NCBI GenBank assembly: GCA_900756545.1
Contig: CAAEKO010000032.1
Coordinates: forward strand, 1 to 23,606
Direction of reading: 5' to 3'
DNA length: 23,606 nt
DNA from: Clostridia bacterium
Lineage (GTDB): Bacteria > Bacillota > Clostridia > UBA1381
The position numbers were made by a program, and so were the translations under genes. The stretch's first letter is position 1. Each line of letters begins with the position of its first letter. This document shows, piece by piece, positions 7,126-13,858 of the stretch. The notes under the pieces are model-generated. The model saw nothing but the letters and a program-made list of their open reading frames with translations, searched no databases and had not been told where the DNA came from.

Positions 7126-7464
7126 ATGGAAGCAGTTGGAATGATGGAAATGTTCGGTTTCGTATGCGCGATCAAGGCGGCAGACGCGGCAGCAAAGGCG
7201 GCGGATGTAAAGATTATCGCCATCGACTCTAACAAGCCTGCGAATGCGGATACCGTGGAAGTACCGCTGATCATGTGCGTAAAAGTACAGGGCAGTGTTT
7301 CGGCGGTAGAGGCGGCGATTGCAGCCGGAGCTGCCGCGGCAGAGGCCTGTACGGGGCTGATCACGACACATATTATCCCGCGGCCTACAGAGGACGCCGA
7401 AAAAATGGCGCTTCGATGCAGTGTTGGCCGGGATCGAATTGGACATATCAAAAATAATGCGTAA
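7126..7464 (+). CDS. Hexameric shell protein (BMC-H), divergent long form
   Basis: Single-BMC-domain shell protein of 112 aa, longer than the usual 90-95. It starts MEAVGMMEMFGFVCAIKAADAAAKAADVKIIAID and continues with VPLIMCVKVQGSVSAVEAAIAAGAAAAEA, both clear BMC-fold signatures, and ITTHIIPRPTEDAEK. In place of the usual GSGL pore loop it has a longer segment, DSNKPANADTVEVPL, and it ends with an extra tail ALRCSVGRDRIGHIKNNA. The pore should therefore differ from that of the two canonical paralogues downstream. The Shine-Dalgarno AAGGAGAT lies inside the 3' end of the alcohol dehydrogenase gene, three bases away, so the two are tightly linked. Confidence 0.92.
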   Translation: MEAVGMMEMFGFVCAIKAADAAAKAADVKIIAIDSNKPANADTVEVPLIMCVKVQGSVSAVEAAIAAGAAAAEACTGLITTHIIPRPTEDAEKMALRCSVGRDRIGHIKNNA

Positions 7465-7485
7465 TAATGGAAGGGAGAAAACAAA

Positions 7486-7758
7486 ATGGAAGCATTGGGA
7501 ATGATTGAAACAAGAGGCCTGACGGCTTCAATTGAAGCGGCGGACGCCATGACAAAGGCAGCAAATGTGGCATTAGTAGGCACAGAGAAAATTGGTTCCG
7601 GGCTGGTAAGCGTAATTGTACGGGGCGATGTAGGCGCGGTAAAAGCAGCTGTTGAGGCTGGTGCAGAAGCAGCCTCCCGGTTGGGTGAGTTGGTAGCTAA
7701 GCATGTAATTCCTCGTCCTCACGCTGATGTGGAAAAAATTCTGCCAAAGATGAAATAA
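7486..7758 (+). CDS. pduA: Hexameric shell protein (BMC-H), PduA/EutM-like
   Basis: Canonical 90-aa BMC-H protein: MEALGMIETRGLTASIEAADAM at the start, the pore loop KIGSGLVS, the helix GDVGAVKAAVEAGAEAA, and HVIPRPHADVEKILPK at the end. Such proteins form cyclic hexamers that tile the facets, with the GSG loop lining a small polar pore for metabolites. By hand alignment it agrees with the BMC-H at 8278 at about 69 of 90 positions, so the two are paralogues separated by a divergent third gene. Good AAGGGAG ribosome site. Likely one of the two main facet proteins. Confidence 0.96.
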   Translation: MEALGMIETRGLTASIEAADAMTKAANVALVGTEKIGSGLVSVIVRGDVGAVKAAVEAGAEAASRLGELVAKHVIPRPHADVEKILPKMK

Positions 7759-7787
7759 GAATTCCTTTACAGAAAGGATTGTTGTGA

Positions 7788-8231
7788 ATGGAGTATTCAC
7801 TGGGCCTGATTGAAGTGTCCGCACTGGGGAATGCGATTTTTGTGCTGGACGCTATGACAAAGGCGGCAGATGTAGAATTCGTGGCTGCAGAGCGGAAACT
7901 GGGCGGAAGACTGGTGACGCTTGTAGTTCGGGGTGAGGTTTCTGCGGTGCAAGCGGCAATTGACGCAGGCAAGGCGGAGGCGGAGCTGTTCGATTGTTTG
8001 AAGGCAGCCGAAGTAATTGCCCGTCCGCACCCGGAAATTTTAAAGTTCTTGCATCTAGACAAAGCGCATGAAAAAGTGCCTACGGCGGAAAGCGCTGCTA
8101 CACATGTAGGCGCGGTATCGGCTGACACGGCGGAAAAAACGCCGACAAAGCCAAGGAGAACAAGTTCTAAGGCCGCTGGCGCGGCTTCAGATAAAAAGGC
8201 TCCCTCAAAACGCGGGCCGAAACAAAAATAA
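7788..8231 (+). CDS. Hexameric shell protein (BMC-H) with a basic C-terminal tail
   Basis: 147 aa: one BMC domain (about 1-95) plus a disordered, strongly basic tail. The domain has YSLGLIEVSALGNAIFVLDAMTKAADVEF, then ERKLGGRLVTLVVRGEVSAVQAAIDAGKAEA, then VIARPHPEILKFL. The pore loop reads LGGRL, placing an arginine where the canonical proteins have GSGL. After residue 100 the sequence turns low-complexity and rich in Ala, Lys, Ser, Thr and Pro (KPRRTSSKAAGAASDKKAPS, then KRGPKQK). I recognise no second domain and no Fe-S cysteines, unlike PduK. The tail could bind cargo, other shell parts or nucleic acid; nothing in the sequence decides. Low expression relative to the canonical BMC-H is likely but not shown. 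Confidence 0.93.
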   Translation: MEYSLGLIEVSALGNAIFVLDAMTKAADVEFVAAERKLGGRLVTLVVRGEVSAVQAAIDAGKAEAELFDCLKAAEVIARPHPEILKFLHLDKAHEKVPTAESAATHVGAVSADTAEKTPTKPRRTSSKAAGAASDKKAPSKRGPKQK

Positions 8232-8277
8232 GTTAAAATAGGCATGTTTTATGCCGGAGAAATAGGAGGATACAAAA

Positions 8278-8556
8278 ATGGCTGTAGAAGCATTGGGAAT
8301 GGTTGAAACAAGAGGTTTAGTTGCTGCAATTGAGGCTGCCGATGCAATGGTGAAGGCTGCAAACGTAACACTGATCGGAACAGAGAGAATCGGTTCCGGC
8401 TTGGTAACCGTTATGGTACGCGGCGACGTAGGCGCAGTGCAGGCTGCAACAGACGCAGGCGCAGCTGCTGGTTCTAAACTGGGTGAGCTGGTTTCCGTAC
8501 ATGTAATTCCCCGCCCCCACGGCGATGTGGAAAAAATCCTGCCGGCTTTGAAATAA
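8278..8556 (+). CDS. pduJ: Hexameric shell protein (BMC-H), PduA/PduJ-like paralogue
   Basis: Canonical 92-aa BMC-H protein (MAVEALGMVETRGLVAAIEAADAM at the start) with GSGL pore loop, GDVGAVQAATDAG helix and the HVIPRPHGDVEKILP ending. It is a close paralogue of the protein at 7486, the same arrangement as PduA/PduJ in Pdu operons, so a shared role in building facets and some redundancy are expected. Preceded by a perfect AGGAGG site. Followed by an 82-base gap holding a strong hairpin before pduL, which may separate shell from downstream gene dosage. Confidence 0.96.
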   Translation: MAVEALGMVETRGLVAAIEAADAMVKAANVTLIGTERIGSGLVTVMVRGDVGAVQAATDAGAAAGSKLGELVSVHVIPRPHGDVEKILPALK

Positions 8557-8573
8557 TCATTCCGGTAAATGTG

Positions 8574-8617
8574 CATATGCGGGTCTATGACCCGCATATG
8601 GGCAAAAAATAGACCCG
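8574..8617 (+). promoter_or_regulatory. Intercistronic hairpin with a competing alternative stem before pduL
   Basis: A perfect 12-bp inverted repeat CATATGCGGGTC (8574-8585) / GACCCGCATATG (8589-8600) with a three-base loop forms a very stable hairpin with no T-tract, so it is not a normal terminator. The segment CGGGTCTAT (8580-8588) can instead pair perfectly with ATAGACCCG (8609-8617). The two pairings exclude each other. The second ends 8 bases before the pduL ribosome site (GGAGGG 8626-8631). It could be an RNA-processing or stability element, or a switch on pduL translation; the function is inference. Confidence 0.6.
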
Positions 8618-8638
8618 AATAATTTGGAGGGTATTTTC

Positions 8639-9280
8639 ATGATAGACGAAAAATTAGTAGACATTGTGACAAAAAGCGTCCTGTCCATTTTGGAGGGACA
8701 GGAGGAAGACGGCGGGATTAAGGTCGGCGTATCAGCACGCCATGTACATTTATCCCAGGCGGATTTGGAAACGTTGTTTGGAAAAGGCTATGAGCTGACG
8801 CCGAAAAAAATGCTCATGGGCGACCAGTACGCGGCGGAAGAGTGCGTTACTTTGGTAAGCCCGTCTTTACGAAGTATAGAAGGAGTTCGGGTGCTGGGGC
8901 CTGTCCGTTCACACTCGCAGATCGAAATTTCACGGACAGATACATTTAAACTGAAAGTTAGTCCGCCGGTAAGACCGTCGGGTGAAATAAAGGGCAGCGC
9001 GCCAATGGCGTTAGTGGGGCCAAAAGGCAGTGTATTCTTGAATGAGGGCTGTATTATCGCCAACCGGCATATCCATATGACGCCCAAGGATGCTGAGAAA
9101 TACGGCATCAAGGATAATGATATTGTAGACGTAGAGATCCAGAACGCAAAGCCTACCCGGTATTATAATGTGCAGGTGCGGGTGCGCTCGGATTTTAATA
9201 CGGAAATGCATATTGATACGGATGATGCGAACGCAGCAGGGATTAAGACAGGCGATCATGTAGAAATATTGACGAAATGA
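8639..9280 (+). CDS. pduL: Phosphate propanoyltransferase PduL
   Basis: BMC-type phosphotransacylase, unrelated to Pta, which converts acyl-CoA and phosphate to acyl-phosphate and recycles CoA inside the shell. 213 aa. The N-terminus MIDEKLVDIVTKSVLSILEG is an encapsulation peptide. Two PduL domains follow: VGVSARHVHLSQADLETLFG with zinc-ligand histidines 35 and 37, and IIANRHIHMTPKDAEKYGI with histidines 144 and 146. GDQYAAEECVTL and VLGPVRSHSQIEISRTD are further family motifs. The frame could extend to a TTG at 8624, but that overlaps the Shine-Dalgarno GGAGGG; the ATG at 8639 is correctly spaced and gives the expected helix at residue 1. No acyl kinase follows in the operon, so ackA at 21459 is a candidate partner. 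Confidence 0.96.
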   Translation: MIDEKLVDIVTKSVLSILEGQEEDGGIKVGVSARHVHLSQADLETLFGKGYELTPKKMLMGDQYAAEECVTLVSPSLRSIEGVRVLGPVRSHSQIEISRTDTFKLKVSPPVRPSGEIKGSAPMALVGPKGSVFLNEGCIIANRHIHMTPKDAEKYGIKDNDIVDVEIQNAKPTRYYNVQVRVRSDFNTEMHIDTDDANAAGIKTGDHVEILTK

Positions 9281-9293
9281 GGGAGCGCGTATT

Positions 9294-9554
9294 ATGATTT
9301 TGGCGCAGGTAAAAGGAAGCCTTGTTTCCACCAGTAAAAATGAAAAATTAGTGGGCTATAAGCTGATGGTCGTTCAGGCTATTGAGAATGACAAATTGAC
9401 AGATCAATTCCTGATTGCGGTTGACGGCGTGGGCGCGGGCATTGGTGAAAAGGTGCTGGTGGCCTGTGGCAGTGCGGCCCGGCTTGGTATCGGGAATCCG
9501 GAAGCGCCGGTAGACGCTGCAATCGTAGGTATTGTTGATGAAAAACAGGGTTAA
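9294..9554 (+). CDS. pduN: Pentameric vertex protein (BMC-P, EutN/CcmL family)
   Basis: 86-aa EutN/CcmL/PduN-type protein that forms pentamers capping the vertices of the polyhedral shell. It starts MILAQVKGSLVSTSKNEKLVGYKLMVVQ and continues FLIAVDGVGAGIGEKVLVACGSAAR and APVDAAIVGIVD, all standard for the family and of standard length. It is the only vertex protein in the operon. The Shine-Dalgarno GAGGGA is 13 bases after pduL ends. Confidence 0.96.
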   Translation: MILAQVKGSLVSTSKNEKLVGYKLMVVQAIENDKLTDQFLIAVDGVGAGIGEKVLVACGSAARLGIGNPEAPVDAAIVGIVDEKQG

Positions 9555-9586
9555 GTAAATTGCTTTAGGTGAGGAGGAGAGCTTTT

Positions 9587-10924
9587 ATGAACATTGCCCA
9601 GCTGCAAGAGCTTATTTATAGCGCGGGGATTGTAGGAGCCGGCGGCGCGGGCTTTCCAACGCATAAAAAGTTCTCAGAAAATGTCAGGCAGATCGTAGTG
9701 AATGCAGCGGAATGCGAGCCGCTGATGATGGTGGATCACCATATTCTGGCCACCCATTTCCGTTCCTCTATGGATACGCTGAATGACTTGATTGATATTT
9801 TAGGTGCTGAGGAAGCAATTATCGGTATTAAAGGGAAAAACATGCACCTCCTGGACCCGGAAATCGTGCGGGGACTTGAGGGGACGCGGATTAGGATCAA
9901 GGAGATCCCGGACGTGTATCCTGCCGGAGATGAAGTCGTACTGGTATATGAAACAACGGGCAAAATTATTCCCGAAGGCAGTATTCCAGTGATGGTAGGC
10001 GTTATGGTCATCAATTCTGAAACGCTTTATAATATACATAAGGCAATGCACGATGGTGAGCCGGTTATAGAGAAATATGTCACTGTGGGCGGCGATATTG
10101 AAAAGGATGTTACCGTCAAGGTTCCAGTCGGCATGAAGATTTCAGAGCTGCTGGAAGGACTGGGTTATATTGATTTAGCCGGAAAAGCAGTGATTAACGG
10201 CGGCCCAATGATGGGAAAGCTGGTTGATATAGAGAATGATGTGGTGACAAAAACTACAAAAGGGCTTTTGGTGTTTCCGGAAACCCATTCTATAATTCAG
10301 CGGCGCAGGATGCCCATGTCTATGACGCTGAAGCGGGCTTCCGCAGCGTGCTGTAACTGTACCATGTGTACGGATGTATGTCCCCGGCATTTGTTAGGGC
10401 ATGGGATTGAAGTACATAAAATTTTATATGCGGCTTCTCATGGAAAGGTGCTGGATACAGAAAGCTTTTTAGACAGTACGTTATGCTGCGGTTGCGGCGT
10501 ATGTACGGTGATGGGCTGTCAGCAGATGCTGAATCCTCAGGCGATTGCCATGGAAACAAAACGGCTGTTAGGAAAAAACGGCTATCGGCGTAAAAACAAT
10601 AAAGCGTCCCAAAAGCCTCTTCCGGAGCGGGAATATAGGCTTGTTCCTTCGGATACCCTAATCGACAGACTGGGTATTCGTAAATATGTGAAGGATTCTG
10701 TGCAGCGGGATTATATGGGATTCCGGCCCGAAAGAGTATATATTGCTTTTTCACAGCATGTGGGCAAACCAGCTTCTCCTACGGTGACTCCTGGAGATAA
10801 GGTAAAGGCAGGGGATATAGTGGCCCGGACGGAACTGGATGCGCTGGGCACAACGATGCATGCCAGTATCAGTGGCGTGGTGGAGGAAGTCACGAATAAG
10901 TGGGTTGTCATTAAACGCTGTTAA
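9587..10924 (+). CDS. pduS: PduS-type iron-sulfur flavoprotein (RnfC-like)
   Basis: Electron-transfer protein of the PduS family, described as a cobalamin reductase in Pdu systems; 445 aa. The N-terminal NADH/FMN region has GIVGAGGAGFPTHKK (15-28) and NAAECEPLM. A SLBB-like segment follows (about 160-215). Two ferredoxin clusters come next: Cys255, 258, 261, 265 (CNCTMCTDVCP) and Cys300, 303, 306, 311 (CCGCGVCTVMGC). The C-terminal part (KPASPTVTPGDKVKAGDIVA, ISGVVEEVTNKWVVIK) looks like a lipoyl/barrel-hybrid fold. A GTG at 9569 overlaps the ribosome site GAGGAGGAG, so ATG 9587 is the start. No encapsulation helix is visible; it may join the shell through the PduT-like protein encoded next. 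It may reduce the corrinoid used by PduO or move electrons out of the lumen. Confidence 0.94.
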   Translation: MNIAQLQELIYSAGIVGAGGAGFPTHKKFSENVRQIVVNAAECEPLMMVDHHILATHFRSSMDTLNDLIDILGAEEAIIGIKGKNMHLLDPEIVRGLEGTRIRIKEIPDVYPAGDEVVLVYETTGKIIPEGSIPVMVGVMVINSETLYNIHKAMHDGEPVIEKYVTVGGDIEKDVTVKVPVGMKISELLEGLGYIDLAGKAVINGGPMMGKLVDIENDVVTKTTKGLLVFPETHSIIQRRRMPMSMTLKRASAACCNCTMCTDVCPRHLLGHGIEVHKILYAASHGKVLDTESFLDSTLCCGCGVCTVMGCQQMLNPQAIAMETKRLLGKNGYRRKNNKASQKPLPEREYRLVPSDTLIDRLGIRKYVKDSVQRDYMGFRPERVYIAFSQHVGKPASPTVTPGDKVKAGDIVARTELDALGTTMHASISGVVEEVTNKWVVIKRC

Positions 10925-10942
10925 GAAAGGATGGTGGGCAGG

Positions 10943-11488
10943 ATGAATTCCGTGGGATTAGTTGAAGTAAAAAATGTCAGTAAGGGCGTCAAGGTCACGG
11001 ATGAAATGCTCAAAAGCGCAGGGGTGACGCTTTTGCAGTCTGGCGCAGTTTGTCCGGGCAAGTTTGTGACCCTGGTAGGCGGCGACTTGTCTGCGATCCA
11101 GGCAGCGGTGGACCGGGCTGTGCTTGTAGCGGAGGAATCGCTGATTGATAAATTTGTTATCGGCAGATTGGGTGAACGAGTTTTTGAGGCGCTGGCCGGT
11201 ATTGCCGAGGTACCGGAAAAAAAGGCCCTGGGGCTAATTGAAACCTTTACGGCGGCCAGTGCGATTTTGGCGGCGGACGCGGCGGTAAAGGCGGCGGATA
11301 TTCGCCTGATTGAGGTGCGGGTTGCCCGGGGCATGGGCGGAAAATGCTTTGTCAGCCTAACAGGAGACGTTTCTGATGTAAAGGCAGCAGTGGAAGCTGG
11401 TGCGAAGATTGCGGCTGAAGAAGGCGTACTGATTAATATGGAAGTGATCGCAAGTCCACATCCGGACTTGTGGGGAGCGGTGTTATAG
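10943..11488 (+). CDS. pduT: Tandem-domain trimeric shell protein (BMC-T), PduT-like
   Basis: 181-aa protein with two BMC domains (about 1-88 and 95-181) that would form a pseudohexameric trimer. The first reads MNSVGLVEVKNVSKGVKVTD and AVCPGKFVTLVGGDLSAIQAAV; the second LGLIETFTAASAILAADAAV, KCFVSLTGDVSDVKAAVEAG and IASPHPDLWGAVL. Cys37 in VCPGKF sits where PduT has the cysteine that holds a [4Fe-4S] cluster at the trimer's central pore, so an iron-sulfur pore is likely. An ATG at 10931 directly abuts AAAGG; the ATG at 10943 fits the family N-terminus better and is chosen with moderate confidence. Adjacent to pduS, consistent with a shell-spanning electron path. Confidence 0.93.
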   Translation: MNSVGLVEVKNVSKGVKVTDEMLKSAGVTLLQSGAVCPGKFVTLVGGDLSAIQAAVDRAVLVAEESLIDKFVIGRLGERVFEALAGIAEVPEKKALGLIETFTAASAILAADAAVKAADIRLIEVRVARGMGGKCFVSLTGDVSDVKAAVEAGAKIAAEEGVLINMEVIASPHPDLWGAVL

Positions 11489-11495
11489 AATATAT

Positions 11496-11525
11496 AAAGG
11501 CTTGGGATATCTCCCAGGTCTTTTC
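11496..11525 (+). terminator. Weak terminator or attenuator between pduT and the DeoR gene
   Basis: Twelve-pair imperfect stem (11496-11507 with 11512-11523, including two G-T pairs, core CTTGGGA/TCCCAGG) with a TATC loop, ending in a short T-run. It may reduce read-through into the regulator gene, which has no obvious promoter of its own. Confidence 0.55.
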
Positions 11526-11542
11526 GGTTAAGGAGAGGTTTG

Positions 11543-12307
11543 ATGTTAGCGGTAGAGCGGAGAAGTCAGATAGAACAGATGATCGTGAAAAACAAGAGTG
11601 TTCTTGTTTTAGAATTGGCAAAAATGTTTGATGTAACGACAGAGACGATACGCAGCGATTTGGAGAAGCTGGAAAAACAGGGCGTGTTAGTGCGTACCTA
11701 CGGCGGTGCTACGATTGTGGAGAGCGTAGAAGCGGACATGGCAATTCATGAGCGGGAGACGGTCAATTTTGAAGGGAAACAGAGTATTGGTAAACGAGCC
11801 GCAGAGATGATCAAAGATGGTGAAACAGTGTTTTTGGATGCCAGCACCTCCAGCCTGCATCTTGCCCGAAACCTTAAGGATAAAAAAGGAATTACTGTGA
11901 TTACGAATGCGGAAAAGATTGTCATGGAGCTGGCGGGCTGTGAAAATATCCGGGTAATCTGTACGGGCGGCCGGCTGCATCAGAAAAATATGTCCTATAT
12001 CGGCCGGATTGTGGAGGAAACGATCCGTGCTAATTATTATGCCAATAAGGTGTTTTTCTCGTGCCGGGGTGTGACGCTTGGACGGGGAATGATGGAGTCG
12101 ACTGAGGCTGAGGCGGAAATCAAAAAAGCGATGATTGACTGTTCGGAAAAGGCTGTCTTTTTGTGCGATAAGAAGAAGCTGGGGCGGCTGGGTGTACCGA
12201 TGATTGGCGGTCTGGAGAAAATCGACTGCATGATTACGGATATCCAGTTAGACGAGCAGTGGACAGACGCTTTAGGAAAAAAAGACGTTCGCCTGATAAC
12301 AGTGTGA
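11543..12307 (+). CDS. DeoR-family transcriptional regulator
   Basis: 254-aa sugar-phosphate-responsive regulator. The N-terminal winged helix is RRSQIEQMIVKNKSVLVLEL, then DVTTETIRSDLEKLEKQGVL, then VRTYGGA, with the typical DeoR recognition helix. The C-terminal isomerase-like sensor domain carries GETVFLDASTSSLHLARNL, VITNAEKIVMEL, ICTGGRLHQKNMSYIG and FLCDKKKLGRLGVP, motifs that bind phosphorylated sugars in the family. Start at ATG 11543 behind AAGGAGAGG. It follows the BMC genes on the same strand, only 54 bases after pduT, and most likely controls the operon in response to a sugar phosphate such as the aldolase substrate or DHAP. The operator is not identified. Confidence 0.93.
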   Translation: MLAVERRSQIEQMIVKNKSVLVLELAKMFDVTTETIRSDLEKLEKQGVLVRTYGGATIVESVEADMAIHERETVNFEGKQSIGKRAAEMIKDGETVFLDASTSSLHLARNLKDKKGITVITNAEKIVMELAGCENIRVICTGGRLHQKNMSYIGRIVEETIRANYYANKVFFSCRGVTLGRGMMESTEAEAEIKKAMIDCSEKAVFLCDKKKLGRLGVPMIGGLEKIDCMITDIQLDEQWTDALGKKDVRLITV

Positions 12308-12334
12308 AAAAACCGCGGGTTTCCTGCGGTTTTT
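12308..12334 (+). terminator. Terminator ending the microcompartment operon
   Basis: Stem AAAAACCGCGGG / CCTGCGGTTTTT (one G-T pair), loop TTT, immediately after the DeoR stop codon; A- and T-tracts on both sides make it symmetrical. Confidence 0.9.
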
Positions 12335-12365
12335 GCTTAAGATAAAACTAATTTCTGGGAATTAC

Positions 12366-12394
12366 TTGATTTTCCAGTAGGCCTATGATAGAAT
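12366..12394 (+). promoter_or_regulatory. Promoter of the secreted-protein gene
   Basis: TTGATT (12366-12371) and TAGAAT (12389-12394), 17-base spacer, about 36 bases of leader before the ATG at 12437. It follows the BMC operon terminator, so the gene is a separate unit. Confidence 0.55.
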
Positions 12395-12436
12395 AATAAC
12401 AAAATAAAAGCGTGAAAGCGCAGAAAGGAATTCTTT

Positions 12437-13858
12437 ATGAGAAAAAAAATAATGGCGGCCGTTTTAGGGCTTTCTATGGGGCTTAGTACGGCTCCGGCTT
12501 TTGCGGAGGAAACCACAGCGGTACTCTATAATAACCAGTCTGTGACGATGTCTCAGCCCGTGATTTCGGATATGGGGTCTGTTCTGCTTCCATTTCGGGG
12601 TGTGGCAGAATTGATTGGCGCACAGGTAGGCTTTGACGGAGCAACCAACAAAGTTACAGCTGAGCGGGATGGTATGAAAATAGAATTTGGAATCCATGAC
12701 CGAACGGCAAATGTTATACGGGATGGGATAACGGAGGACGTTGTCTACCTGACAAATACATCTATCCGCAACGACCGTATATATTTTGACAGCACCTCTC
12801 TGAGCCAGGCGCTTGATGTTAAAACGGGATGGGATCAGGCGAAGGAAATCGTTTATATTGTAGACATTGAAAGGTATACGAATGATTTGTTCGCGAATAC
12901 ACCGGGATTAGATCAATTCTTTACGGTTTTCGGCCAAACACCGGAAAAATACAAAGGTACAACTGAAATGAAGATGCAGTTTGACCTGGAATATGCCGGC
13001 GGAGAAGATGCGCCACAGGCTGTTAATGTTGCGATCAACCTGAAAGAGGATGCGCAAAAGACAAGTGAAGCGGTCAGAGAGGCGATTGTCCTTGATTTGG
13101 AAAAACTAAATCTGCCGGAGGGAACGGGTGTAGACGAAATTGATTTCTCTAAGCTGCGGAATATCGACATTGAGATTATAACGGATAACAATGGCGTTTG
13201 CTATATCAAAACAGACCTTGTACAAAAATTAGCGGAGGCCATGCCGGAAATAGAAGAGCTGAAAACAGCGGCAGGCATAGTTACAGACGGAACATGGCTG
13301 CAAGTTGATCTTGCTCAGTTCCTTGAAGAGCTCGGACTATCTGCGTTGGTCAATATACAGGCGGATATGCAGAAGACAAATATGTCTAAAGAAATAATGG
13401 AGAAAATGTTGAAATCCATAGCGGATATGTCCGTTTATTCAATAGAAGATGCAAAAATGATTGATGGAATTTTTGCAATGTATAAAACCATGTTTAGTGA
13501 GCCATATTTCAAAATAACGGGTACGGAGACAGAAGGCTATGAACTGGCGATGGATATCAACAGAGAGCACATGACAGCGATCCTAAAGGATCTCATGACC
13601 GTGATGGGAGAAGAGAATACGGAACTGGAAAGTCAAATGCCAGAGAATTTCGATATCCATATTGGCGCTACTATTTCGCCGGAAAAGGAAATGAAAATGG
13701 ATATGTCTATGAATATTGGCGGGACAAGCGAAGATACAACGTTTAATTTTGTGATTACGATGAACAGTACTATGACGCCGAATTCTGAGGGCCAGACCAT
13801 TGAGATTCCATCTTTATTTATTGATTTGATGCAGATTGGAGAAATGTTCAATCTGTAA
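12437..13858 (+). CDS. Secreted protein with copper-amine-oxidase N-terminal-type domain
   Basis: 473-aa exported protein. Residues 1-23 (MRKKIMAAVLGLSMGLSTAP, then AFA) are a classical signal peptide with an AFA cleavage site. Residues about 28-145 match the Cu_amine_oxidN1-type domain common in Clostridia surface proteins (VLYNNQSVTMSQPVI, VLLPFRGVAELIGAQVGFDG, IYFDSTSLSQALDVKTGWD); it is probably a cell-wall or protein-binding module, not an oxidase. Residues about 150-473 are acidic, Met-rich and beta-strand-like with repeated patterns (INLKEDAQKT, MDMSMNIGG, NFVITMNSTM), a layout seen in lipoprotein-like ligand-binding proteins, but I recognise no named family. No lipobox, no membrane anchor at the end. 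Ribosome site AAAGGA. Function unknown. Confidence 0.85.
   Translation: MRKKIMAAVLGLSMGLSTAPAFAEETTAVLYNNQSVTMSQPVISDMGSVLLPFRGVAELIGAQVGFDGATNKVTAERDGMKIEFGIHDRTANVIRDGITEDVVYLTNTSIRNDRIYFDSTSLSQALDVKTGWDQAKEIVYIVDIERYTNDLFANTPGLDQFFTVFGQTPEKYKGTTEMKMQFDLEYAGGEDAPQAVNVAINLKEDAQKTSEAVREAIVLDLEKLNLPEGTGVDEIDFSKLRNIDIEIITDNNGVCYIKTDLVQKLAEAMPEIEELKTAAGIVTDGTWLQVDLAQFLEELGLSALVNIQADMQKTNMSKEIMEKMLKSIADMSVYSIEDAKMIDGIFAMYKTMFSEPYFKITGTETEGYELAMDINREHMTAILKDLMTVMGEENTELESQMPENFDIHIGATISPEKEMKMDMSMNIGGTSEDTTFNFVITMNSTMTPNSEGQTIEIPSLFIDLMQIGEMFNL

Noticed and set aside
7126..8556. BMC-H genes as recent tandem duplication or repeat array
   Set aside because: Only two of the four are close (about 69 of 90 residues) and they are not adjacent; this is the usual shell-gene set, not a recent amplification.
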